From NCBI RefSeq assembly GCF_947498095.1, contig NZ_CANMJE010000005.1:124001-188000 (forward strand): a stretch of DNA of 64,000 nucleotides, given 5' to 3'. This document shows, piece after piece, positions 8,722 to 21,585 of the stretch. A program made the position numbers and the translations under genes. Each line of letters starts with the position of its first letter. The stretch's first letter is position 1. The DNA comes from an uncultured Shimia sp. Lineage in GTDB: Bacteria; Pseudomonadota; Alphaproteobacteria; Rhodobacterales; Rhodobacteraceae. A model generated the notes under the pieces. The model had not been told where the DNA came from, made no database searches, and saw only the letters and a list, made by a program, of their open reading frames with translations.

Positions 8722-9090
8722 ATGCTCAAGGTAACCGCCCTCACCAAGGAGGAGGCCGAGAACTGCCCGATCCGCAGCGTTTTGGCCAAGGTCACTGGTA
8801 AATGGCAGTTGCTAATCCTGCTGACACTGTCGAACGAACCGTACCGTTTTGGTGCGCTGAAACGCATGATCGGCGACATCACCCAAAGGGTCCTGACCGA
8901 AAATCTGCGCACGTTGGAAAACGATGGCCACCTGACGCGCACGGTCCACGCAGGCCCACCGATTGCCGTGACCTATGCCCTGACAGAACAAGGCCACGAC
9001 CTGATCGGTGTGCTGAAGCCCTTGGCCAAATGGGCGGCTGACAACTATTCGGCCATACAACAGGTGCGTGAAGCAGGTAAATCAACCTGA
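8722..9090 (+). CDS. HxlR family transcriptional regulator
   Basis: A 122-residue winged-helix regulator. The N-terminal NCPIRSVLAKVTGKWQLLILLTL contains the conserved cysteine found at the start of HxlR domains (often redox- or electrophile-responsive), followed by FGALKRMIGDITQRVLTENLRTLENDGHLTR and the wing VTYALTEQGHDLIGVL. It is divergently transcribed from the SnoaL gene, 95 bases apart, with palindromic repeats between them. An electrophile or quinone-type signal is a guess from the family. Confidence 0.9.
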   Translation: MLKVTALTKEEAENCPIRSVLAKVTGKWQLLILLTLSNEPYRFGALKRMIGDITQRVLTENLRTLENDGHLTRTVHAGPPIAVTYALTEQGHDLIGVLKPLAKWAADNYSAIQQVREAGKST

Positions 9091-9227
9091 AACACAAGAT
9101 TTCTCTGACATCCTGCCGATCAAACCTTGCAGGTGACGTAACCCTGCCTTGTTCTTCACCGTGCCGCTGCCTAGTGTTGTTCAAGACCGCCCGACTGATG
9201 GTGTCATTTTCAGATCAAGGCGAGTAA

Positions 9228-10178
9228 ATGCCCCCCGAAAGAGTGTCCGTTCTGCGCGAGTTCGAGATGATCGAACAGCCCTGCACGGGGCAGGAGACTT
9301 TGGTCTTTGAAAGCCGTACCCATACCGAAAAGTTTGGGTTCACGCGCTTTGTGCGGGAAATCAAAAACACCGACAGACCGTGGACAGACACGGTGATCCT
9401 CAGAGACGAAGGTCAGGTCATTGGCAGTGGTGAAGATCCACGACCGTTTATCTGGCGGGGCAGCCCTTGCGCCATCGCGACGACCTTCAGTCCGAAGCAT
9501 GGGCCGATCCATAAGATTTACGTCCAGACCCTGAACAAATGGATTCTGTTGATCCCACCGCGCAGCATCGCCACCGGAAAAAACTGGGCGCCGTTTGTTG
9601 CGGATGACAACCTCTTTTTTGTCCATGCTATGTCGCCCTTTCGCATCCTGAAAGCCCGTTTCATCTCGGAACACGACGACTTTATGGTGTTGGATGTAGT
9701 TGCTGAGCACCCTATGCGTACACCCAAATCTTCGGACGGGTTTTCACAGTTTCGCGGCGGCTCAAACGCCCTGCAGTTTGGGGATAGAATCCTTGGTATT
9801 GGCCATGCCAACCAACGACCAGACCGCAAAGATCCTGCCTCGATGATCCACCGCCCATTTGTCTATGATTACCGTCCCGGCAAAAGTGTCAGCTACTACA
9901 GCTTTGATTTCGACTTTGAGGACACATATCGCATTGTCGACCCAACCTCGCTGTACCAAAAGGATGGCATAACATACCTTGTGACCAGCGAGACCGAACA
10001 GGTCTGGCACCTGACACCGCAAATGGGCAGAACCTGCCTGTATTCTTTGGGAAGAATTGAGGAAAACCATGAAGAAGGCTTTGGTATTGGGCGCAGGCGG
10101 CTTCATCGGTGGTCACATGGTCAAGCGTCTGCAATCCGAAGGTTTTTGGGTGCGCGGAGTCGACATCAAAGCCCATGA
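9228..10178 (+). CDS. Five-bladed beta-propeller protein, GH43/GH130-like
   Basis: Product of 316 residues whose middle resembles the propeller of GH130-type mannoside phosphorylases and related glycosyltransferase-associated proteins: KNWAPFVADDNLFFVHAMSPFRIL, then RGGSNALQFGDRILGIGHA, HRPFVYDYRPG, and DPTSLYQKDGITYLVTSETEQVW. No enzymatic residues can be assigned with confidence. The last ~36 codons overlap the start of the next gene in another frame and read like shadow sequence; a TGA at 10058-10060 in the next frame may mark the ancestral end, so a small 3' frameshift is possible. The start has only a weak ribosome site. Confidence 0.6.
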   Translation: MPPERVSVLREFEMIEQPCTGQETLVFESRTHTEKFGFTRFVREIKNTDRPWTDTVILRDEGQVIGSGEDPRPFIWRGSPCAIATTFSPKHGPIHKIYVQTLNKWILLIPPRSIATGKNWAPFVADDNLFFVHAMSPFRILKARFISEHDDFMVLDVVAEHPMRTPKSSDGFSQFRGGSNALQFGDRILGIGHANQRPDRKDPASMIHRPFVYDYRPGKSVSYYSFDFDFEDTYRIVDPTSLYQKDGITYLVTSETEQVWHLTPQMGRTCLYSLGRIEENHEEGFGIGRRRLHRWSHGQASAIRRFLGARSRHQSP

Positions 10179-11034
10179 ACACGAAGCCTCGCGCGCTGAT
10201 GAGTTTGTTCTAGGTAACTTGACAGATCAGTCCCTAGCCCGGTCCGTTTTTGACCAATCGTTTGACGAGGTATATCAGTTTGCCGCCGACATGGGCGGTG
10301 CCGGCTACATATTCACCGGCAATCATGACGCTGAGATCATGCACAACTCGGCTCTCGTGAACCTCAACGTCGCAAAGGAGGCTCAGCGCAGCGGTGCCAA
10401 AGCCGTCCTCTATTCCTCGTCGGCCTGTATTTATCCTCAGGAAAACCAACAGGAACCCGACAATCCAAATTGCGAGGAATCCAGTGCATACCCGGCCAAT
10501 CCAGACAGTGAATATGGGTGGGAAAAACTGTTCTCGGAACGTCTCTATCTGAACTTCAAACGGCAATACGGTCTGAACGCCAGTGTTGTACGCTATCACA
10601 ACATTTTTGGCCCTCTTGGCACCTAGCAGGGCGGCCGGGAAAAGGCTCCGGCAGCAATCTGTCGGAAAGTTGCCGAATGCCCGGACGGAGGTGAGATTGA
10701 AATCTGGGGCGACGGTCTGCAGACTCGGTCCTTCCTTTTCATTGACGAATGTATCGAAGCCACTGTCCGCATGCAGCGCTCAGACTTCGAAGGTCCTGTA
10801 AACATCGGCTCAGAAGAGATGATTTCGATCAATGGTCTGGCAGAAATGGCGATGGAGATTGCCGGCAAATCTCTGACCCTAAATCACATCCCCGGCCCGC
10901 AAGGCGTGCGCGGCCGCATATCCGACAGCACTTTGCTGCGCGCTAAACTGGGCTACGCCCCCAGCGCGCCTTTGCGCGACGGCATGGCCAAAACCTATGC
11001 TTGGATCGTGGAAGAGATCGCAAAGCGCGCCTAA
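10069..11034 (+). pseudogene. GDP-mannose 3,5-epimerase-like NAD-dependent epimerase, broken by in-frame TAG
   Basis: Extended-SDR sugar-nucleotide epimerase. From the ATG at 10069 (GAGGAAAA site upstream) the frame reads the NAD-binding GAGGFIGGHMVKRL, the SSACIYP segment and the YGWEK catalytic Tyr-Lys pair, and reaches HNIFGPLGT. A TAG stop then falls at 10624-10626. The same frame continues unbroken with QGGREKAPAAICRK, IWGDGLQTRSFLFIDEC, VNIGSEEMISIN and IPGPQGVRGRISD to the TAA at 11034. In plant-type GDP-mannose 3,5-epimerases the residue after FGT is Trp, so TGG to TAG is the likely change. Without readthrough a 185-residue fragment remains, lacking the C-terminal substrate domain. 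Confidence 0.85.
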
Positions 11035-11106
11035 AATCACGCTGCGCGTAAACAGGTTCCGTGACGCCCTCTTGAAAGCATCAGCGCAAAGGGCTACCCC
11101 GCTTTT

Positions 11107-12039
11107 ATGCGGATTATCAGAGACTATCAGTTTGTGAATCAGGATGACCGTGGCGCCAGCGCCGCGATTGGCAATTTTGATGGCGTGCATCTTGGTCACC
11201 AGTCGGTGATTGATCTTGCGCGCAAGGCCGGAAACGACGCGCCGTTGGGCATCGTGACATTTGAACCCCATCCACGCGAGTTCTTTGCTCCGGACGCCCC
11301 GCCCTTTCGTCTGACCAGTTCTGATACGCGCGCGCACCGCTTGGAAAAGCTGGGCGTTGAACGGCTTTATGAACTGCCTTTCAACGCAACTTTGTCGGGT
11401 CTGACCCCAGAAGAGTTTGCCCGCGACGTGATTGCCGAAGGCCTGGGCCTCAGCCACGTGGTGATCGGTGCCGATTTCTGCTTTGGCAAAGGACGTGCCG
11501 GCAATGCCGAAGACTTGAAGCGCTTTGGCGACGAGATGGGTTTTGGTGTGACCATTGCCCCCTTGGTAAAAGGAGGCGACGTTCAGGTTTCCTCAACAGC
11601 GATCCGTTCCGCCCTTAGCGATGGACGCCCTCGCGACGCCGCTGCGATGCTGGGTCATTGGCATCGCATAGATGGGCCCGTTATTGGCGGCGACCAACGC
11701 GGTCGAGATCTGGGATTTCCCACGGCCAACATGTCTATTGATGGGCTGCACCCGCCAAAGTTCGGGGTCTATGCGGTGTTGGTCGACGTACTCGAAGGCC
11801 CGCATCAGGGCAGCTATAAGGGCGCTGCCTCAGTTGGCGTGCGCCCGATGTTTGGCGTCAACAAAGCCAATATCGAAACTTTCCTCTTCGACTTCTCCGG
11901 CGACCTCTACGGCACGCCTTTGTCGATTGCGCTGGTCGACTTCCTGCGCCCGGAATGGAAATTCGATGGCCTCGATGCGTTGATCGCTCAAATCGATGCC
12001 GACTGCGCCCAATGTCGCGACATATTGGACGGCCTATGA
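11107..12039 (+). CDS. ribF: Bifunctional riboflavin kinase / FAD synthetase
   Basis: Makes FMN from riboflavin and then FAD in the cytoplasm. The 310-residue protein has the N-terminal FAD synthetase nucleotidyltransferase motifs (AAIGNFDGVHLGHQ near residue 22, FEPHPREFF) and the C-terminal riboflavin kinase domain (GDQRGRDLGFPTANM around residue 197, KGAASVGVRPMFG, and the terminal FLRPEWKFDGLDALIAQI). Length and order match RibF. Its stop overlaps the start of the next gene (ATGA). Confidence 0.96.
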   Translation: MRIIRDYQFVNQDDRGASAAIGNFDGVHLGHQSVIDLARKAGNDAPLGIVTFEPHPREFFAPDAPPFRLTSSDTRAHRLEKLGVERLYELPFNATLSGLTPEEFARDVIAEGLGLSHVVIGADFCFGKGRAGNAEDLKRFGDEMGFGVTIAPLVKGGDVQVSSTAIRSALSDGRPRDAAAMLGHWHRIDGPVIGGDQRGRDLGFPTANMSIDGLHPPKFGVYAVLVDVLEGPHQGSYKGAASVGVRPMFGVNKANIETFLFDFSGDLYGTPLSIALVDFLRPEWKFDGLDALIAQIDADCAQCRDILDGL

Positions 12040-12512
12040 TCCGCCGCGATCCGATTGAGCGCACCGGGTTTGCCAACCGCTTCTGGGAAAAGAAGCCGCT
12101 GTCCAAACTCAACCCGCGCGAATGGGAAGCGCTGTGCGATGGCTGTGGCAAATGCTGCCTCAACAAGCTGGAAGATGGCGACACCGGAGAAGTCGCCCTG
12201 ACCCGCGTCGCCTGCCGCCTTCTGGACGACGAAACCTGTCGGTGCACACAATATGACATCCGCCATCAGTTCGTGCCGGAATGCATCGTGTTGAAACCGT
12301 CCAACATCGACGATCACGCCTATTGGATGCCGCAAACCTGCGCCTATCGCCTGTTGTGGGAAGGCAAGCCGCTGTTTGACTGGCACCCGCTGATTTCCGG
12401 CACGGCCGACAGCGTTCACGCCGCTGGCGTCTCAGTACAGGACAAGACAGTGTCTGAATTTGAAACCCCCGAAGACGAGTGGGAAGACCACATAATCGAG
12501 GAGCCCATCTGA
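12036..12512 (+). CDS. YcgN/UPF0260 family cysteine-cluster protein
   Basis: A 158-residue soluble protein. Cysteines are arranged as LCDGCGKCCLNK, ACRLLD, TCRCTQYD, PECIVLKP and TCAYRLL, the pattern of the UPF0260 family within the CxxCxxCC zinc- or iron-binding superfamily. The role is unknown. The start overlaps the ribF stop by four bases, and its own stop shares a base with the ltaE start, so ribF, this gene and ltaE are translationally coupled. Confidence 0.88.
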   Translation: MIRRDPIERTGFANRFWEKKPLSKLNPREWEALCDGCGKCCLNKLEDGDTGEVALTRVACRLLDDETCRCTQYDIRHQFVPECIVLKPSNIDDHAYWMPQTCAYRLLWEGKPLFDWHPLISGTADSVHAAGVSVQDKTVSEFETPEDEWEDHIIEEPI

Positions 12513-13558
12513 TGTATTTTGCTTCTGACAACGCCGGCCCGGCGCATCCGGCCATCGTGGATGCCATTGCACGCGCCAATCAGGGTTACGCGATGCCTTA
12601 TGGGGCCGACACAATCATGGACGAGGTGCGCGCACAGATCCGCGATCTCTTTGAGGCCCCCGAGGCCGCCGTTTACCTCGTCGCGACCGGGACCGCTGCC
12701 AATGTTCTGGCGCTTTCGACTTACTGGCAACCCTTCGAGACCGCGTTTTGTTCGCCCGTCGCCCACATCCACGAAGACGAGTGCAACGCGCCCGAGTTCT
12801 TTGCCGGTGGCGCCAAGCTAACCCTCGTCGGTGAGGGTGACAAGATGACCCCCGACGCCTTGCGCGCTGCCATTGCCAAAGAAGAAACCCGCGATGTGCA
12901 TGGCCCAAAACGCGGCCCTGTGTCGATCACACAGGTGACCGAGCGCGGCTCGGTTTACTCTCTCGAAGAGCTGAACGCCCTTTGTGCGGTCGCCAAGAGT
13001 TTTGACCTGCCCGTCCATCTTGACGGTGCGCGCTTTAGCAATGCACTGGTCGCGCTGGGCTGCACCCCGGCCGAGATGACATGGAAAGCCGGCGTTGATG
13101 TTGTTAGTTTTGGCGGCACCAAGAACGGCTGTGTCGGCGTCGAAGCGGTCGTCATGTTCGACCCGCAAAAAGCACGAGAGTTCGAGTTGCGCCGCAAGCG
13201 TGGCGCGCATCTGTTCTCCAAGCACCGGTATCTTTCCGCACAGATGCACGCCTATCTAACCGGCGACCTTTGGCGTGAAAGCGCAGCCCACGCCAATGCC
13301 AACTGTGCGCGTCTTGCAGCAGGGCTGGACTCCATCGCAGATGCCTCATTCATGTACCAGCCTCAGGCCAACATGATCTTTTGCAGTTTCCCGCGCGCCG
13401 CTCACCAACGGCTGCATGACGCAGGTGCGGTGTATTACATCTGGTCCGGTGAACTTGACGGCGACGACCCGCAAGAACACTTGCAGGCGCGCCTTGTCTG
13501 CGACTGGTCCATATCTGAAGCCGAGATCGATCAGTTCATTGCGCTGGTCCGCGGCTAG
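12512..13558 (+). CDS. ltaE: Low-specificity L-threonine aldolase
   Basis: PLP-dependent enzyme splitting L-threonine or allo-threonine into glycine and acetaldehyde. The 348-residue protein begins FASDNAGPAHPAI, has ATGTAANVLAL, HIHEDECNAPEFF, PVHLDGARFSNA (Asp binding the pyridine nitrogen) and the PLP lysine in VVSFGGTKNGCVGVEAV. The start is the ATG at 12512, sharing its A with the upstream TGA. Substrate stereopreference cannot be read from the sequence. Confidence 0.9.
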   Translation: MYFASDNAGPAHPAIVDAIARANQGYAMPYGADTIMDEVRAQIRDLFEAPEAAVYLVATGTAANVLALSTYWQPFETAFCSPVAHIHEDECNAPEFFAGGAKLTLVGEGDKMTPDALRAAIAKEETRDVHGPKRGPVSITQVTERGSVYSLEELNALCAVAKSFDLPVHLDGARFSNALVALGCTPAEMTWKAGVDVVSFGGTKNGCVGVEAVVMFDPQKAREFELRRKRGAHLFSKHRYLSAQMHAYLTGDLWRESAAHANANCARLAAGLDSIADASFMYQPQANMIFCSFPRAAHQRLHDAGAVYYIWSGELDGDDPQEHLQARLVCDWSISEAEIDQFIALVRG

Positions 13559-13640
13559 GGCATCACGCCAAACCTTCGTATTGCCAAATACACTCCGGGG
13601 TGAATGGACGCCTGTTCAGGTGCCCAGAGGGGCAGCGCGC

Positions 13641-14420
13641 CTACCCCGCCTCGGCCAGTGTCACCGCAATTTCCCGCGCCACGTCACTGGCATGGGTGAT
13701 CGGCCCCATGTGCGCTTGCCCGGCAAAGGTCACGCGGCGTGCATTCGGTATGCGCGCGGCAATGCCATCCTGCACCACTTTCATCAACGGTGGTGACTCA
13801 CCGCCATCCATCAAGACCGTGGGGACAGAGATACGACCAAGCCGCGGGATGATATGCCCGTTGTCTTCGTCAATACCGGGGCGACTTGAGGCGATGAACC
13901 CAATCCGGCGCGTAGAGCCTTCCCGCAAATCCCGAGGCAGATCAGCCCAACGCCGACCGTCACCCCAGACCCTCATAAAGATCCGCGCCCCGGCTTCCGG
14001 GTCACCCCGGGCAATCTGGTCTCCAACGTCTCGCATCAATGCGTCGTTCCATGCAGCTTCTCTGGGGCCATCCTCGCGCGCGATAGCCATCAGAACAGGC
14101 TCAAACAAGGACAGGCTGCGCACCATCTCCGGACGCTCCAGCGCCAGCCGCAGACAGACCACGCCACCAAAACTGTGACCAATCAAATCAACCGGCTCTG
14201 TCAGATGTGGCAACAGGGCATCGACCGTCATCTGGGTCAGGTCCTCTGGCCCCTGCCAGTCCGGACTTTTACCGTGGCTTGGCAGGTCAAATGCCCGGAT
14301 GGTCAGCATCTCCGACAGGCACTGGGCCACGCGTTTCCACGCCCCGGAATGTGCCAAAGAGCAATGCAAAGCGATCGCCTTGCGGGGACCGGTTCCGAAG
14401 TCCTGAGAAAAGAGTTCCAT
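13641..14420 (-). CDS. Alpha/beta hydrolase
   Basis: A 259-residue soluble hydrolase with ALHCSLAHSGAWKRVA (oxyanion loop), FDLPSHGKS, the nucleophile elbow GHSFGG near residue 97, a candidate acid in VLMDGGESPP and the catalytic histidine in FAGQAHMGPITH. This is the canonical triad order of the fold; the substrate is unknown. It is the second gene of a probable pair with the isomerase upstream (20-base gap). Confidence 0.85.
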   Translation of the reverse strand: MELFSQDFGTGPRKAIALHCSLAHSGAWKRVAQCLSEMLTIRAFDLPSHGKSPDWQGPEDLTQMTVDALLPHLTEPVDLIGHSFGGVVCLRLALERPEMVRSLSLFEPVLMAIAREDGPREAAWNDALMRDVGDQIARGDPEAGARIFMRVWGDGRRWADLPRDLREGSTRRIGFIASSRPGIDEDNGHIIPRLGRISVPTVLMDGGESPPLMKVVQDGIAARIPNARRVTFAGQAHMGPITHASDVAREIAVTLAEAG

Positions 14421-14440
14421 ATGCGCGGTGCCCAGCCTTG

Positions 14441-15040
14441 TCAGAGTTTACCTGCAAGAACGAGATCAAGATCTTCGAGCTTGTCCTGCCCCCAAAAACG
14501 ATCCCCGGCGTCCGTAACATAAAACGGCGATCCAAAAACTCCGGCCGCAGCGGCCTCTTCCAGGTTGGCGGCATAGGTCTCGGCACCTGCCAGCAAGCCA
14601 CTATCGGCCAAAGAGGGGTCAAAACCGGCAGCCGCAAGACATCCCTTGATCACAGCATCTTCGGCGATGTCCTTCTGATCGACAAAACAGGTCCGCATGA
14701 GCCCATGCACAAGCCCACCCAGATCACCGCCGCCAGCGTTTTGCGCTGCGATAATCGCATAAGAAGACGGTGCTTGATTGGTGGGCCAATGCGCAGGTTG
14801 CAAGTTGAACTCCATTCCAAGCCGACGCGCCTGACGCGGCAAGTCCATCGCACGGTATTCCTGCCGCGAGACATGGCGTTCTTTGGGGGAAACACCGCCG
14901 GTGCGTCCAAACAATGCCAAGATATCAAGCGGCTTGTAAGTGATCGTCGCGGCGTGTTTTGCGGCAATTTCCTCAAGTCGCGTTCCCGCGAGATAAGCAA
15001 ACGGCGAAATTGTCGAAAAATAGTAGTTAATATGTGCCAT
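14441..15040 (-). CDS. 2-hydroxychromene-2-carboxylate isomerase family protein
   Basis: A 199-residue DsbA-fold, kappa-GST-like protein. It begins with INYYFSTISPFAYLAGTRLEEIA, where the Ser-Pro pair replaces the CxxC of DsbA, and ends with the conserved GVFGSPFYVTDAGDRFWGQDKLEDLD. The family's named reaction is the glutathione-dependent isomerisation of a naphthalene-degradation intermediate; many members, likely including this one, act on other unsaturated substrates. No other aromatic-degradation genes are nearby. Confidence 0.88.
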   Translation of the reverse strand: MAHINYYFSTISPFAYLAGTRLEEIAAKHAATITYKPLDILALFGRTGGVSPKERHVSRQEYRAMDLPRQARRLGMEFNLQPAHWPTNQAPSSYAIIAAQNAGGGDLGGLVHGLMRTCFVDQKDIAEDAVIKGCLAAAGFDPSLADSGLLAGAETYAANLEEAAAAGVFGSPFYVTDAGDRFWGQDKLEDLDLVLAGKL

Positions 15041-15156
15041 TTGGTCCCTCCGCGCGTTGGCATCACTTTGCCAGACGTTAGGGCCATGTTAAGCGGTGTG
15101 CAACGTCACGAATCTGTCATCTGCCACTTGTCGAAAGCACCCTGGGGACCTCTGAC

Positions 15157-16176
15157 ATGCCAACCATCCAAGAACCAAAACTGATCACTGGCACCGCCAA
15201 CAAACCGCTGGCCAGCGCCATTGCTCGTCGCATGTCGATGCAGCGAGGAGCCGCCCTCGGGCTGGTCGAAGCGCGGGTTGAGCGTTTCAACGATCAAGAG
15301 ATCTTTGTCGAGGTCTACGAGAACGTCCGCGGCGAGGATATGTTCATTATCCAACCCACTTCGAACCCGGCCAACGACAACCTGATGGAACTGTTGATCA
15401 TGGCCGATGCGCTGCGCCGCTCGTCAGCTGCGCGCATCACCGCAGTGATCCCCTATTTCGGCTATGCCCGACAGGATCGTCGCACCAAAGCCCGCACCCC
15501 GATCACCGCCAAAATGGTCGCCAACATGATTGTTGGCACGGGTATTGAGCGGGTTCTGACGATGGACCTGCATGCCACACAAATTCAGGGCTTTTTCGAC
15601 ATCCCCGTCGACAACCTCTATGCCTCGCCAATTTTCGCGCTTGATATTCTGCATCACTTTAAGGGCGACGCCCTGAAAGACGTGATGGTGGTCTCTCCGG
15701 ACGTAGGCGGCGTGGCCCGTGCCCGCGAATTGGCAAAACGTATTAACGCCCCTCTATCGATCGTTGACAAACGCCGCGAGAAACCCGGCGAAATTGCGGA
15801 AATGACCGTGATCGGGAATGTCGAAGGCAAGAAGTGCATCATCGTAGACGACATCTGCGACACCGCCGGTACGCTCTGTAAGGCGGCCGAAGTTCTGATG
15901 GAACATGGCGCGACCGAAGTGCACTCGTACATCACGCATGGGGTGTTGTCGGGCCCTGCCGTTGAACGCATCACCAATTCGGTCATGAAATCTTTGGTCA
16001 TCACCGACTCGATTGAGCCAACCCAACCGGTTCTCGCGGCAAAGAACATTCGCATCGTTCCAACCGCCCCAATGTTCGCTCAAGCCATCCAGAATATCTG
16101 GAACGGCACATCCGTTTCGTCGCTGTTTGAAACGGAAACACTGGAACCTGCCTACGAAGGTCTGTTCAACGTCTAA
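15157..16176 (+). CDS. prs: Ribose-phosphate pyrophosphokinase
   Basis: Makes PRPP from ribose 5-phosphate and ATP for nucleotide, histidine, tryptophan and NAD synthesis. The 339-residue protein shows the class I motifs: [22 protein letters not shown], the metal-binding [32 protein letters not shown] and the PRPP loop [14 protein letters not shown]. It is slightly longer at the N-terminus than enterobacterial Prs. It is monocistronic, with a terminator after it. Confidence 0.95.
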   Translation: MPTIQEPKLITGTANKPLASAIARRMSMQRGAALGLVEARVERFNDQEIFVEVYENVRGEDMFIIQPTSNPANDNLMELLIMADALRRSSAARITAVIPYFGYARQDRRTKARTPITAKMVANMIVGTGIERVLTMDLHATQIQGFFDIPVDNLYASPIFALDILHHFKGDALKDVMVVSPDVGGVARARELAKRINAPLSIVDKRREKPGEIAEMTVIGNVEGKKCIIVDDICDTAGTLCKAAEVLMEHGATEVHSYITHGVLSGPAVERITNSVMKSLVITDSIEPTQPVLAAKNIRIVPTAPMFAQAIQNIWNGTSVSSLFETETLEPAYEGLFNV

Positions 16177-16200
16177 GAACAGACGTTGATGAGAAAAGAA

Positions 16201-16225
16201 AGGCGCCTCACGGGGCGCCTTTTGT
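16201..16225 (+). terminator. Terminator after prs
   Basis: AGGCGCC-TCACGG-GGCGCCT is a 7-bp stem followed by TTTGTG. It faces the convergent lectin gene and may be bidirectional. Confidence 0.85.
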
Positions 16226-16241
16226 GTTCGGGGATCAGTCC

Positions 16242-16592
16242 TTAATCGACAATCCAATCATCTTCGTCGGCCAATTCACCAATGGCCAGCCAAGCCACGC
16301 GCACGCGAGCCACGCGGGTATCACCCCATGTCCGGAACACCAGTTCAAAAGTTTTGCGACCGATCTTTTCTGCAACAACTTCGGCGCGATGGTGGGGGCC
16401 GCTATCCATATCTGATAGCGACAGGCTCACCTGTACCGTCGGCGGTTTTCGGTATTCCTGCGAAAATCTGATCCGCTTGCGGCGCTCCCGCGGGCCGGTC
16501 CCGGTCCACATGGCACCGCCGTCCTCGAAATCCGCAAACAGGGGCACATCGCCCTGATCCACGCCGATAAGATGGTTTCTAAGTCGTTTCAT
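16242..16592 (-). CDS. H-type lectin domain protein
   Basis: A 116-residue protein with no signal peptide. The C-terminal ~85 residues match the H-type lectin fold: KRIRFSQEYRKPPTVQVSLSLSDMDSG followed by ELVFRTWGDTRVARVRVAWLAIGE, the latter being the most conserved stretch of the domain. H-type lectins bind N-acetylgalactosamine-type sugars in animals and slime moulds; the bacterial ligand and location are unknown. It sits alone between prs and the atp operon, with terminators on both sides. Confidence 0.8.
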   Translation of the reverse strand: MKRLRNHLIGVDQGDVPLFADFEDGGAMWTGTGPRERRKRIRFSQEYRKPPTVQVSLSLSDMDSGPHHRAEVVAEKIGRKTFELVFRTWGDTRVARVRVAWLAIGELADEDDWIVD

Positions 16593-16696
16593 GCGAAGTT
16601 CCAGTTGCGGGTTGGAAATAGCGAACTTGACACATCAGATGCAAATGAATTTTGGCGGATACACTGTTTCCACCTGAAAAATGAGATTTTAATGCA

Positions 16697-16726
16697 AAAA
16701 GCCCCACCTTGAAGGGCGGGGCTTTT
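16697..16726. terminator. Terminator downstream of the atp operon
   Basis: AAAAGCCCC and GGGGCTTTT arms flank a loop with an inner CC/GG pair. T runs are present on both strands. It lies 22 bases after the atpC stop, on the reverse strand. Confidence 0.88.
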
Positions 16727-16747
16727 CTAATTCCTATCCGATCACTC

Positions 16748-17146
16748 TCAGACGTTGAGCGCAGCGCGCAGCGCCTCGAGATCGGCCACCGTCTTGTCAG
16801 CGGCGTCTTTGGCCTCTGGCGTGGCATTGGCTGCCGCGTCCGAAGCCTGAGCGATCAGCGCGTCCATGTCGGCAGCGGTTACTTCCGCCACGGGCATCGC
16901 CTTTTCAGCCAAAACCGAAGTGCCTTCTGCCGAGATTTCCGCAAACCCACCGGTCACCGCGTATTGCGATGCGCCATCAGTTGCTTCAACCGTCAGAACA
17001 CCCGGACGCAGCGTGGTGATGGTCGGAGCATGATCCGGCATTGCGGTCATGTCGCCATCGGCGCCTGGAATCTGGACTGCCGTTGCCTCGAGCGAAGCAA
17101 GGCTCCGCTCAGGGCTGACAAGGTCAAATTGCATCGTGTTTGCCAT
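16748..17146 (-). CDS. atpC: ATP synthase F1 subunit epsilon
   Basis: Central-stalk subunit that couples rotation to, and can inhibit, the F1 head. The 132-residue protein has the N-terminal beta-sandwich typical of epsilon ([45 protein letters not shown]) and an alanine-rich helical tail. Last gene of atpHAGDC, 11 bases after atpD. Confidence 0.95.
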   Translation of the reverse strand: MANTMQFDLVSPERSLASLEATAVQIPGADGDMTAMPDHAPTITTLRPGVLTVEATDGASQYAVTGGFAEISAEGTSVLAEKAMPVAEVTAADMDALIAQASDAAANATPEAKDAADKTVADLEALRAALNV

Positions 17147-17157
17147 TTCGGGCCTCC

Positions 17158-19474
<2,317 letters not shown>

Positions 19475-19486
19475 CTGTCAGGCCCC

Positions 19487-21024
<1,538 letters not shown>

Positions 21025-21025
<1 letters not shown>

Positions 21026-21585
21026 TATCCGACCTCTTTCATTGCATTCTGGAGGGAAGAGAGCTTGGAGGCGATCGACGTATCGATCATCTTCGAGCCC
21101 ACTTTAACGACAAGACCGCCGATGAGGGCTTCATCAACGGTCGCATTAATTTTGACATCTTTGCCAATACGGTCGGCAAGAGTCTTTGACAGTTTTTCGC
21201 TTTGCGTTTTGGTCAGGGCCTTGGCGGAAACCACCTCGGCGGTCACCTCACCCTTTTCAGCAGCAAGCATGGCGCGCAGCTGGTCAACCAACTGCGGCAG
21301 AACAAACAGGCGGCGCTTCTCGGCCATCAGGCCCAGAGTATTCTTCAGCACTGGCTGAAGACCCATTTTGTCTGCAATTGCGGCAATGGCCTTGCCTTGC
21401 TCTTCGCGGCTAATCACCGGCGAAGAATTCAGCTCGCGCAATTCAGCGCTTTCGGCCAATGCGGCGCTGAGGTCATCAAGACCGCCTTCCAGTTCGGCAA
21501 GCGTCTTGGTCTCTTTTGCGATCTCAAAGACCGCGGTGGCATAGCGCTCGGCAATGCCGGAGGAGATCGAAGCTGGTTCGGACAC
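21025..21585 (-). CDS. atpH: ATP synthase F1 subunit delta
   Basis: Peripheral-stalk subunit joining F1 to the F0 b subunits. The 186-residue protein reads [25 protein letters not shown] and ends [31 protein letters not shown], the conserved C-terminal module. The start is a GTG; the one at 21585 is preferred to the one at 21591 because GGAAGG is then correctly spaced and the family begins MSEPAS. First gene of atpHAGDC; F0 genes are not in the window, as usual for this group. Confidence 0.95.
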
